From: Agaribacillus aureus
GTDB taxonomy: Bacteria > Bacteroidota > Bacteroidia > Cytophagales > Cyclobacteriaceae
DNA: 64,000 bases
Assembly (NCBI GenBank): GCA_030442055.1
Contig: JAUJEB010000001.1
Location: 1,178,001-1,242,000 of the forward strand
Direction of reading: 5' to 3'
Both the position numbers and the translations under genes were made by a program. This document shows, piece by piece, positions 1 to 9,100 of this stretch. The notes below the pieces were generated by a model. That model ran no database searches. It had not been told where the DNA came from and worked only from the letters and a program-made list of their open reading frames with translations. Position 1 is the first letter of the stretch, and every line of letters begins with the position of its first letter.

Positions 1-2
1 AA

Positions 3-260
3 AAGACTTTCTCGGTTTCAAATTTATTTATTCCTAACGTCATTACCCTCAACAGTGATGGCAACAACGAAAAATTTCAACTTTTATCGGGGGAGCAGAT
101 AGCCGTAACCATCTTTAATCGCTGGGGAAAAAAACTATTTGAAGCCAGCGATTACCAAAATGACTGGCCCAGGAAGGATGTCGGGTCCGGTGTTTATTAC
201 TACGAGGCAGCGTTCCCGAACGGCACGCTTTGCAATGGCTGGGTGCAAGTCCTAAAATAA
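3..260 (+). CDS. T9SS type B (gliding motility-associated) C-terminal domain, 3' fragment
   Basis: An open frame runs from the left edge to a TAA at 258-260 and has no start in the window. The translation carries the hallmarks of the C-terminal domain that targets proteins to the type IX secretion system: FIPNVITLNSDGNN near the beginning, then VTIFNRWGKKLFEASDY, then GVYYYEA and a short final strand ending WVQVLK. In this family the segment is an Ig-like sorting domain recognised at the outer membrane, so the missing upstream part should be a large cell-surface or secreted protein. The cargo part lies outside the window and cannot be named. The variant ITLNSDGNN replaces the usual ITPNGDGxND. 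Confidence 0.85.
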   Translation, partial: KTFSVSNLFIPNVITLNSDGNNEKFQLLSGEQIAVTIFNRWGKKLFEASDYQNDWPRKDVGSGVYYYEAAFPNGTLCNGWVQVLK

Positions 261-433
261 CTGTGCTCGAGAACTTAATAAATTTTTCCATATTTATTTC
301 AGGGTAAAATTTTTAATTCAGGCAAATTCTTCATTTATTGCCTTTTAATTTTTTAAATTCCTTCTTCTAATAACCTGCTTCAGGGATGGAGGCTGGATAT
401 TTTTAACCATGAAATAATCAACAAAAAGAGACT

Positions 434-2266
434 ATGCAACTTAATACTCTGGATTACGGCATCATTATTTGCTTCTTTATTATTGTTCTGGTCATTGGAA
501 TAGTAGTTTCAAAAAAATCAGGAAAAAATACCTCGGAGTATTTTCTATCCGGCCGTAGCATGCCCTGGTGGCTTTTGGGGTTTTCCATGGTGGCGACGAC
601 TTTTTCCACCGATACGCCAAACCTGGTGACAGATATCGTTCGGTCTAGCGGGGTATCCGGCAATTGGGTCTGGTGGGCATTTCTATTGACGGGTTTATCG
701 ACCGTTTTTATATATGCAAAACTATGGCGCAAGTCGGATGTCTTGACTGACATGGAATTTTACGAGCTCCGATATCAAGGCAAACCCGCCAAATTCCTCA
801 GAGGTTTCAGGTCTATTTATCTGGGTCTCTTTTTCAATATCATTACCCTGGCTTCCGTAAATTTGGCAGCTATAAAAATTGGGGGGATTATGTTGGGGTT
901 GTCGCCAGTTGAAACGGTATTAATTGGGGGTGTCATCACTGCCATTTTTAGCGCTGTTGGTGGATTCAGGGGCGTAGTTTACACCGATTTCCTGTTGTTC
1001 TTTGTGGCCATTGTTGGCGCTGTAGGCGCTGCTTATTATTTAGTTAATATACCGGAAGTCGGAGGTGTTTCAAAACTAATTTCGCATGAAAACGTTTCCG
1101 GCAAATTATCCATCTTACCGGATTTTTCGGATACCGAAGCGCTTATTGCCATATTAATCATTCCCTTGGCTATACAGTGGTGGAGTTCCTGGTACCCCGG
1201 TGCTGAACCAGGTGGCGGTGGTTATATCGCACAACGGATGTTGGCGGCGAAAAATGAAAACCATGCCATTGCTTCTACTTTCTTCTTCAATATTATGCAC
1301 TACGCCTTGAGGCCCTGGCCCTGGATACTGGTCGCACTGGCATCTATGGTGGTATATCCCGATATTGCCAGCATCCAGGAGGCTTTTCCCAATATAGAAG
1401 AAAGTAAATTGGGAAATGACCTGGCTTACTCCGCTATGTTAACCAGGTTGCCAAGTGGCCTGCTGGGTCTCGTACTGGCTTCCCTGGGCGCGGCTTATAT
1501 GAGTACCGTTTCAACTCAGCTAAACTGGGGGTCATCATATATTGTTAATGATTTTTACAAACAGCAGATTAAACCGGGAGCATCTGAAAAGGAATTGGTA
1601 AATGCTGGAAGGATCTCTACCGTAATACTGATGGTAGCAGGCGCTATCATGGCATTACTGTTGACGAATGCGCTGCAGCTTTTTGGTATACTGCTTATGT
1701 TTGGTGCCGGTACCGGTCTGGTCTATATTTTACGTTGGTTCTGGTGGCGCATCAACGCATGGAGTGAGATTTCAGTCATGTTTGCTGCCGCCATCGTCAG
1801 CCTTGTTTTAACTTTTTCTTCGCTTGGTGATATCCTTTTTGGCCACACCGACGAGATGGGCATGCTCATTGAAGGGGTCTTCCCCTCATGGGCCAGGTTT
1901 CCAGCAATTGTAGTGGTTACTTCCGTAATCTGGATAGCGGCTACTTTTCTAACCAAACCGGAGGACAAAGAGATTCTGAATAGTTTCTACAAAAAAACAC
2001 AACCGGGAGGTCCGGGCTGGAAGAAAATAGTAGATGAAGCCAAAGCAAATGGTGAGAACATCGTAGAGGATGAAAAAAAATGGATCGTTCCGTCGGGAAT
2101 ATTGGCGATGATCCTGGGTTGTATCCTGGTCTACAGCTGCATGTTTGCGACCGGTAATTGGATTTATGGCAATTATCCTCTGGCTATAGGGCTTTCGGCC
2201 AGTGCCATCATTTCGGGATACTTGCTGGCCAGGGTATGGAAGACCTTGAAAAAGGATATTTTGTAA
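434..2266 (+). CDS. Sodium:solute symporter (SSS family)
   Basis: A 610-residue polytopic inner-membrane protein. The N-terminus has a transmembrane helix (about residues 8-27) followed by SEYFLSGRSMPWWLLG, the conserved start of SSS-family (SLC5-like) transporters, and then FSTDTP in the sodium/substrate region. GGFRGVVYTDFL (about residues 176-187) is the second family landmark. Roughly 13-15 hydrophobic segments are visible, with a hydrophilic stretch near 515-550 before two last helices, which makes it longer than minimal members. Family function is Na+-coupled uptake of sugars, amino acids or organic acids; the substrate cannot be read here. The start is preceded by AAAAAGAGA, a plausible ribosome site. 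It stands alone, with a terminator-like hairpin 145 bp downstream. Confidence 0.9.
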   Translation: MQLNTLDYGIIICFFIIVLVIGIVVSKKSGKNTSEYFLSGRSMPWWLLGFSMVATTFSTDTPNLVTDIVRSSGVSGNWVWWAFLLTGLSTVFIYAKLWRKSDVLTDMEFYELRYQGKPAKFLRGFRSIYLGLFFNIITLASVNLAAIKIGGIMLGLSPVETVLIGGVITAIFSAVGGFRGVVYTDFLLFFVAIVGAVGAAYYLVNIPEVGGVSKLISHENVSGKLSILPDFSDTEALIAILIIPLAIQWWSSWYPGAEPGGGGYIAQRMLAAKNENHAIASTFFFNIMHYALRPWPWILVALASMVVYPDIASIQEAFPNIEESKLGNDLAYSAMLTRLPSGLLGLVLASLGAAYMSTVSTQLNWGSSYIVNDFYKQQIKPGASEKELVNAGRISTVILMVAGAIMALLLTNALQLFGILLMFGAGTGLVYILRWFWWRINAWSEISVMFAAAIVSLVLTFSSLGDILFGHTDEMGMLIEGVFPSWARFPAIVVVTSVIWIAATFLTKPEDKEILNSFYKKTQPGGPGWKKIVDEAKANGENIVEDEKKWIVPSGILAMILGCILVYSCMFATGNWIYGNYPLAIGLSASAIISGYLLARVWKTLKKDIL

Positions 2267-2693
2267 TAGCTGGGGATCGGACTGGTAAGTGGGAGGGTAA
2301 TACGTTTACTCCACTAAATTTAGTATAAGGGTATTACCGCTGTTCCTTGCCTTCGGGATCAGCATAACGTATTAAAAAACCACACCTTATATTCAGTTAA
2401 TTTAGGGGGCAAGCCATTCTCGTAAGAAATGGCTTTTAGTTTCACAAACATTTGACCTGTCCTTTCCAGACATGGTTTACCCTGTTACCGGCTTGGGGTT
2501 TTTAACTAAGATCACTTTTTGCATCAGAACAAACCATTAAATTGTAAAAGTTGTTTTAATCTTACATACTGCTGGTTCACTGAGGCTTTTTATCAAGAAT
2601 TTGAGATGAATAATTTTATAACAATTAAAAACACTTTAAATTCACATAAAAGTTTAACACAAACTATAACTATTAATAATTAAGCGTTTTGTT
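2267..2693. other. Intergenic region upstream of the aldolase gene
   Basis: No credible gene in 427 bp. It holds the terminator-like hairpin at 2411-2440. The last ~130 bp before the aldolase start are very AT-rich and presumably carry its promoter and leader; no clear promoter boxes could be assigned. Confidence 0.5.
2411..2440 (+). terminator. Hairpin terminator candidate after the SSS symporter gene
   Basis: AAGCCATT (2411-2418) pairs perfectly with AATGGCTT (2428-2435) across a 9-nt loop, followed by a short T-rich tail. It lies 145 bp past the symporter stop and before the aldolase promoter region. Confidence 0.55.
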
Positions 2694-3782
2694 ATGACCA
2701 CAGCTGAAATTAAATCAAGTTTTAAGCCCGGCGTATTAGCCGGAAATGATGTTCAGAATTTATTGAATTATGCGAATGAAAATAATTTTGCCCTGCCTGC
2801 TGTTAATGCCATAGGCACTAATTCCATTAACGCCATTCTGGAAACGGCAAAATTCATCAACTCACCGGTCATTATTCAGTTTTCAAACGGCGGAGCAGCG
2901 TTTATTGCGGGAAAAGGTCTTGACAATACCAATCAGCGGGCGGCCATTGCCGGTGGAATTGCAGGTGCAAATCACGTACATATCCTGGCCGAAGAATATG
3001 AGGTGCCTGTGATTTTACACACAGATCATGCTGCCAAAAAATTATTACCCTGGATAGATGGATTGCTGGATGCGGGAGAGAAGTTCTATGAAAGACACGG
3101 TAAGCCTTTATTCAGCTCTCATATGCTGGATTTATCAGAGGAGCCACTGGAAGAAAATATAGAAATTTCAAAACGGTATCTGGAAAGAATGAGTAAACTG
3201 GATATGACGTTGGAAATTGAGCTGGGCGTAACCGGCGGTGAAGAAGATGGTGTCGACAATACCGACGTGGACAGCTCCAAGCTATACACACAACCCGAAG
3301 AGGTGGCTTATGCCTATGAGGAATTAAGCCAGGTAAGTGACAGATTCACCGTGGCTGCAGCTTTTGGTAATGTTCACGGCGTATATAAGCCCGGTAACGT
3401 GGAGTTGAAACCAATTATATTGAAAAACACACAGCAATATATTAAGGAGAAGTTCCAGACTTCTGAAAACCCTGTGAATTTTGTTTTCCATGGAGGTTCC
3501 GGCTCACCAAAACATCAGATCAAAGAGGCCATAGAGTATGGTGCCATTAAAATGAATATTGACACTGATATGCAATGGGCTTATTGGGAAGGCGTAAAAA
3601 ATTATTATGAAGAAAAGAAAGACTTTCTTCAAAGTCAGATAGGAAGTCCTTTGGGAGAAGATAGCCCCAATAAAAAATACTATGATCCGAGGGTTTGGTT
3701 AAGAGAAGGTGAGAAAAACTTTGTAGAAAGGCTGAAACAGGCTTTTGACGATTTAAATTGCATTAATATCAATCCTTCTTAA
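2694..3782 (+). CDS. fbaA: Class II fructose-bisphosphate aldolase
   Basis: A 362-residue cytosolic enzyme that interconverts fructose 1,6-bisphosphate with dihydroxyacetone phosphate plus glyceraldehyde 3-phosphate. The length matches the class IIA (E. coli FbaA-type, ~359 aa) group. Metal and catalytic motifs are intact: HTDHAAKK (about 109-116; zinc His and catalytic Asp), EIELGVTGGEEDGV (about 174-187), NVHGVYKPG (His ligand), FHGGSGS (His ligand and phosphate loop) and MNIDTDMQWAYW for phosphate binding. It is followed after 9 nt by methylglyoxal synthase, which consumes the DHAP this enzyme makes in the glycolytic direction, so the two are probably cotranscribed. Confidence 0.97.
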   Translation: MTTAEIKSSFKPGVLAGNDVQNLLNYANENNFALPAVNAIGTNSINAILETAKFINSPVIIQFSNGGAAFIAGKGLDNTNQRAAIAGGIAGANHVHILAEEYEVPVILHTDHAAKKLLPWIDGLLDAGEKFYERHGKPLFSSHMLDLSEEPLEENIEISKRYLERMSKLDMTLEIELGVTGGEEDGVDNTDVDSSKLYTQPEEVAYAYEELSQVSDRFTVAAAFGNVHGVYKPGNVELKPIILKNTQQYIKEKFQTSENPVNFVFHGGSGSPKHQIKEAIEYGAIKMNIDTDMQWAYWEGVKNYYEEKKDFLQSQIGSPLGEDSPNKKYYDPRVWLREGEKNFVERLKQAFDDLNCININPS

Positions 3783-3791
3783 ATCCTGCAA

Positions 3792-4226
3792 ATGGAGGCA
3801 AGCAAAGCCATTGCATTAGTAGCCCATGATAATGAAAAGGAAAGTTTATTATCATGGGCGCTTCAAAATAAGGCAAAATTAGAAAAGCATTCCCTCTACG
3901 CTACAGGCACCACAGGTAAACTCCTGAAAAGCAAATGTGGCCTGAAAGTAAAATCGCTGCAAAGCGGTCCCCTGGGTGGAGACCTTCAAATTGGCGCCAT
4001 GATTGCCGAAGGAAAAATCAATTTCCTCGTATTTTTCTGGGACCCGCTGGAAGCCCAACCACACGATCCGGATGTGAAGGCTTTGCTGAGAATATGTGCG
4101 GTGTGGAATATCCCTGTCGCATGCAACGAATCATCTGCCGACTTTATGTTTAGCTCACCGCTAATCGATCAAGCCTATGATCATAAGATCAAATCGTTTA
4201 AAGGGCACCTCGATCGTAAAGTTTGA
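3792..4226 (+). CDS. mgsA: Methylglyoxal synthase
   Basis: A 144-residue cytosolic enzyme converting dihydroxyacetone phosphate to methylglyoxal and phosphate, the entry to the methylglyoxal bypass of lower glycolysis. The start IALVAHDNEK and YATGTTGKLL are the phosphate-binding segments. SGPLGGDLQIGA contains the catalytic Asp, and FWDPLEAQPHDPDVKALLR is the diagnostic signature with the second Asp and the active-site His. The length is typical (E. coli MgsA is 152 aa). The start codon lies 9 nt after the aldolase stop. Tight coupling of this enzyme to aldolase is consistent with relief of sugar-phosphate overload when phosphate is limiting (known role of the enzyme; the operon role is inferred). 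Confidence 0.96.
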   Translation: MEASKAIALVAHDNEKESLLSWALQNKAKLEKHSLYATGTTGKLLKSKCGLKVKSLQSGPLGGDLQIGAMIAEGKINFLVFFWDPLEAQPHDPDVKALLRICAVWNIPVACNESSADFMFSSPLIDQAYDHKIKSFKGHLDRKV

Positions 4227-4618
4227 CCCGCCTGGAGAGTGGTAAAACGGCTTTTTTGAGGAAGTCAGGGGCTAGACATCGCTAAAGGATAGCCACACAA
4301 TCCACCCACACCTTGCCCCTCCCAGCAGGAGGGGATTTGATTTGAGGATAGAAATATTGTGTTTTTACATTGATTCAATTTGGTAAAACTCCTTCCCCCG
4401 GGAAGGTGCCCTTGTGGGAATAGGCAGCTTAGCTGGAATAGTGTGGGCGGAAGGGGTAGGTTGATGTCTAGGGTAACAGGTGTTTCATTTCTCAGATTTA
4501 GTGATTTGGATGTTAGCGAAGACATTCGATATGTATTGGATACTATTTCCTGACTTCTGGGCCTAATTTGAGGAAGTCAGGAGAGCGGCAAGACGGCTTT
4601 CAGGCATGCATCCAAAAC
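4227..4618. repeat. Non-coding spacer with duplicated 12-bp ends and G/C-rich blocks
   Basis: This 392-bp convergent spacer has no convincing gene. GAGGAAGTCAGG occurs at 4258-4269 and again at 4570-4581, and each copy adjoins a similar block (GGTAAAACGGCTTT before the first, GGCAAGACGGCTTT after the second). Between them lie C/G-rich stretches such as CCCCTCCCAGCAGGAGGGG (4316-4334) and CTTCCCCCGGGAAGG, resembling an interspersed non-coding repeat. CCTGACTTC (4549-4557) and GAAGTCAGG (4573-4581) form an inverted repeat that could be a hairpin between the convergent genes. Whether it is a small inserted element is not settled. Confidence 0.45.
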
Positions 4619-5983
4619 TTATTTTTTATCACTCTCCAAAGCCTTAAAATATTTCTTTGCCTCTTTTTTAACTTTTGGAGACAATAGAATCGCCGAAATC
4701 ATGGTGGGAATTGACATCAACGCGTAGGAGGCGTCTATGAGGCTAATGATGGAGGCTAGCGAAGCGGTAGATCCAAATACGATGCTGCCAACATAAAAGT
4801 AATTAAACAGATTCTTGTACTTCGCGCCCGCAATAAATGACAAGCACTTGGTGCCATAATAAGAATAAGAAAAAAACGAAGTGGTAGCAAAAATAGTTAC
4901 GCAAAGCATTAATATGTAGATACCCGTTACCGGGATTGCCTGGGCAAAAGCATTTACGGTAACCGTGACGCCTCCGCTTTCACTGTCTTGCCAGGTGCCT
5001 GTAATCAGAATGGCCAGGGCTGTTAAGGTACAAACCACGATGGTATCAATAAAAGGTCCCAGCATCGCCACCAGCCCCTCTCGTACCGGTTCCACGGTTT
5101 TGGCGGCACCATGCGCCATGGGAGCAGTGCCAATGCCCGCCTCATTCGAAAATGCCGCGCGCCGCGCGCCGGCGATAATAATGGCCCCTAACGCTCCTCC
5201 CAATACAGCATCACCGGTAAATGCATCTTTAAATATCAATACAAAAGACGCCGGCACGGCATCGAAGTTAGCCAGTAGGATGTAGAAGACCGATGCAAAA
5301 TAAAGAACCACCATCATGGGCACCATTTTGCCGGCTACTTTGCCAATTCTTTTAATCCCGCCGAATATGACTAAAGATACTACTATGGTGATGATAAATC
5401 CCGTAATTAAATTGGTTTTGAAGGAACCTTCAATGCCATTGGGCACCAGGAGAACATCTCTTAAGATCTGAGTGAATTGATTGGCCTGAAAGATGGGCAA
5501 GACGCCGATCATACCGGCGACTGAAAAAAAGACGGCTAATGGCCTCCACTTCCTGCCAAGCCCCTCTGTGATGACATACATAGGACCGCCTTGTATTTCC
5601 CCAAAAGTATCCTTACCCCGGTACATGATGGCCAATGTGCAAGTAAAAAATTTGGTAGCTATACCGATGATAGCACTTACCCACATCCAAAAGATAGCGC
5701 CGGGACCACCGGTTGTAATGGCCACAGCTACACCACTAATGTTACCCATGCCGACCGTGGCAGCAAGCGCCGTAGACAATGCTTCATAATGATTAATCTG
5801 TCCAGGGTCATGTGGGTCATCGTATTTGCCACGTAATACATCGATGGCATGCCCAAAATATTTAAAGGGAATAAAATTCGAATAAATGACAAAATAAAGC
5901 CCACCACCCAGTAACAAAATCAACAACGGCATACCCCACAACCAATTGCTAAAATCTACAATAAGACGCTCAAAAATTTCCAA
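4619..5983 (-). CDS. Sodium:alanine/glycine symporter (AGCS family)
   Basis: A 454-residue inner-membrane transporter of the alanine or glycine:cation symporter family (AlsT/AgcS type). Visible landmarks are ALAATVGMGNISGVA (about residues 71-85), GGPGAIFWMWVSA and FSNEAGIGTAPMAHGAA in the middle of the protein, which together are diagnostic of the family. About 10-11 membrane helices follow from the hydrophobic pattern, and the length is normal. The predicted activity is Na+-driven uptake of small neutral amino acids; alanine versus glycine cannot be decided by eye. It is monocistronic: the next minus-strand gene upstream ends 215 bp away. Confidence 0.93.
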   Translation of the reverse strand: MEIFERLIVDFSNWLWGMPLLILLLGGGLYFVIYSNFIPFKYFGHAIDVLRGKYDDPHDPGQINHYEALSTALAATVGMGNISGVAVAITTGGPGAIFWMWVSAIIGIATKFFTCTLAIMYRGKDTFGEIQGGPMYVITEGLGRKWRPLAVFFSVAGMIGVLPIFQANQFTQILRDVLLVPNGIEGSFKTNLITGFIITIVVSLVIFGGIKRIGKVAGKMVPMMVVLYFASVFYILLANFDAVPASFVLIFKDAFTGDAVLGGALGAIIIAGARRAAFSNEAGIGTAPMAHGAAKTVEPVREGLVAMLGPFIDTIVVCTLTALAILITGTWQDSESGGVTVTVNAFAQAIPVTGIYILMLCVTIFATTSFFSYSYYGTKCLSFIAGAKYKNLFNYFYVGSIVFGSTASLASIISLIDASYALMSIPTMISAILLSPKVKKEAKKYFKALESDKK

Positions 5984-6198
5984 AAGATAAATTGATTTAT
6001 ATTTGTCAGAAAACGAATTCCCTAAATTAAAAGATTTCAGTTAAAAGTGGTAAGATAGTAAAAATTAAGGCCTGTATTATTTATGCGGCATTTTATTTGC
6101 CGATCGTTAGCCCGAAAAATACTTTTACGACTTGAAAAGACTACCAGGCGGTGGGGTGGTTGGCGAGTGAATCCAAACAAAACCAGGGAACAGCTCTT

Positions 6199-9100
6199 TT
6201 AGCGAATAGAGGCCTTCTCATCTTTGTCTTTCTTATTCTTTTCGTTGATGCCAAGTGAAGGCTTAATACCGCTCAACAGGGATTTCCAAAGAAAGTTAAA
6301 CAGGGATTTCTTTTTGTCCCTCTCAAAATAAATCTCCCCTACTCTCAAATTTTTGCCATTGGGATTTTTATTATTGATGACAAAAGTATTGGCTAAAAAT
6401 GAAGCGAACCCACCTTTATCCCCGGTTTTCTTTTTAATTACCGTGATCTTCAAATCACTATATCTAAAGCGCATTTCACCAACCGCAAAACTATTATTGC
6501 CGTCAAATGAAAAATCCATCTTATCGTTCTGGCCGCTTTTTACTGAAACAAAGGCGACATTTTCCAACATCGGATTCACATCTCTTAAATCAAAACGATC
6601 GATGGTGCCCTGAAGCGTGAATTTGTTCTGTTTGCTGGAAAGGTTGGAACTGAAATATGCCTGGATGCTACCTCTTCCCATCAACATGGCCTTGGCGTCA
6701 ATGGTAAGCAGATCATTTCTTCTCCAGGCCCCGGGCGAATTGGTAATGTTTCTTATGTCGGCATTTACGTTAGTAAATTCAATTTTACCCGGTTTTTGCC
6801 CATCTTCGGTAAATTCTTCGTAGGATACATAGCCATTTTTCAATTGCAACAGATCCAGCTTCAGGTACCGGTCAAAATCTCTGATCCATTCCTGGGGCAT
6901 AAGTGGGTTTTGATCTTTGGGAAACGGCAACCTTTTATCTCTGAAATTCCTCGCTCTAAAATTATTAATATTGACGACGCCTGCCTTCACCCAACCCCGC
7001 AAAATATAATTTTCAAAATCGAAATTCTTAAACTCCACCAGCCGTGCATTAAATTCCACACGGTCTTTTTCATGCCCCAGTTTATTGGCAAATTGAAACT
7101 TCCCGTATTTTGGCTTTAAGACAACGGAATCCATATATATTCTGGATTTTGCCAAACTAACGCCAATTTCATCGGCTTTCAGCGTGTAGAGACTATCCGG
7201 CAAACGATAGGTATAATCCTTAATCTTAAGATCAATGTCATCGGCGTAAAACAGCCTGGAATCAATCTTCCTTGATTTGTTATTCAAATTAAAGTTTTTC
7301 ACCTTACCGGAAATCCGCTCCAGGAGCATGTCCTTACTTTTGGGGTCTTTCGCTTTTTTCAACGAAAAAGTAGCGCCGCTAAAATCGAGTTTTTGCACGT
7401 TCAAAAATTTCAGGTTCTTAGACAGCAATTTGTCCAGGATATCCTTTGGATCGATCCGCTTATCTCCCTGAACTGGCTCTTTATAACTGATTAACTGGAC
7501 ATCCGGGTTTTTGATAAAGGCATTTCTTACTGTGTAATTCTTTTGTAAATAAGCCTTTTCCAGGTCGATACCGGTCAGGTCAATTTTGGGGAAACTTACG
7601 TCAAACAGGAGTTTGCTTTTCTGATTTCTCAGCAATTGATTATAGTTTTTGTTTCTTCTGGGCTTTAGTCTGAAATCTTCTGCTGATAAAAGTTTTTTGC
7701 CCGACGATACATTGATATTCCTGGCGCTTATATGATGTATACTATCCGGCAATCGCATCTGATAGTTCGTCATATCCAGCTCAATGTTATCCGCATAAAG
7801 AATTTTCCGGCTATTGTTTAAAATGACAGAATCCAGTAAAAAATCATTTAACCTCATGGAAAAATCGGTGGTAGAGAAGATTTGTTTTTTCCTTCCCAAT
7901 TGGTTTCCCAAAGCCACCCGGCCGCTGGTCAACTTTACATCCTTGATCTTGACACCCTTTAAAACAGCTGGCATTCTGGCCTGCCGGGAGCGGCTCATAA
8001 ACTTGTTTTTCCCCTTAATTTCTACCTGGTTAATAATTTCAAAGGTGGGTTTGCTGAGTTCAATATCATTAATCTCCAACAGGTTATTGTAATATAACTT
8101 GTTGATATCCACTCCCTCCATAACAATGGTAGGCACCGACACGTTGTAAAATGCCGGTAAATCGACGGTGTCCAGGCGGTTGCTTTTCGGATATAGTCTG
8201 GAAGATTTCAAATATATCTCCGATTTGGCAGTGGAAATGCCTACTTCCCGGGTTCTCAATACATGGATACTGTCGGGAAGGTTAATGAGATAATTGTTTA
8301 ACTTCACTTCAATATCATCCGAGTAAAAAATCCGGTTTCTGTTGCGGCTGGACCGGTTATTCAACACAAAATTGGTGGCCTCGATGGATACATTATTTTG
8401 CGACAAAGTATTGGCGTCTTGCGATGTGTTGGTGACCACATTAAAAAACCCGTTGTTTAAACGCATTTTTGTGATGTTGATTGATTTTAGGTAATCCTCA
8501 AACAAGGCGTACAGATCATCTTTTTTAAATGTTGAATTCCTCCTTTGCCGGGTGATATTGGTGTAGCGATTGAGTACAACATTCGGTTTGTCGATGGTGA
8601 TGGTCTTAATATTTAAAAGATGCCTGAAATAGGCCTTTCGTATATCAGCCCCATTAATAAGCAAAGACGGAATATCTATATTGTACAGGACTGACCGTTT
8701 TGACCTTCTAAGAAACATATCGATGTTTTTGACAGGGATCGGGAATAGCTTTATGCCATTGGCATAGATCTGTGACTTAATGGTTGATATTCCTACCTTC
8801 CTGGCTTTCAATATGTGCAGGTCATCTGACAGCTTCATCAGATAACGCTCTAAAGTGAAGGTGATATTATCGGCAAAGAAAATCCGGTTAGACGTATATT
8901 GTCCTACGGAATCAAGCTTAAAATTGTCCAGTGAAAAAGCAATTCTACCCGCCCTTATGGTATCTTTTTTGGCCCCTTTATAATTCGCATATTCCAGGCT
9001 TCCATCCCTTAGTTGTATCTGGCTGACCGCGATAGATTTCACATAGTTCTTAATCAGCCGGTACAGTGATGCTTCGTCAAGCTGGTTATGGCTGGCCCTG

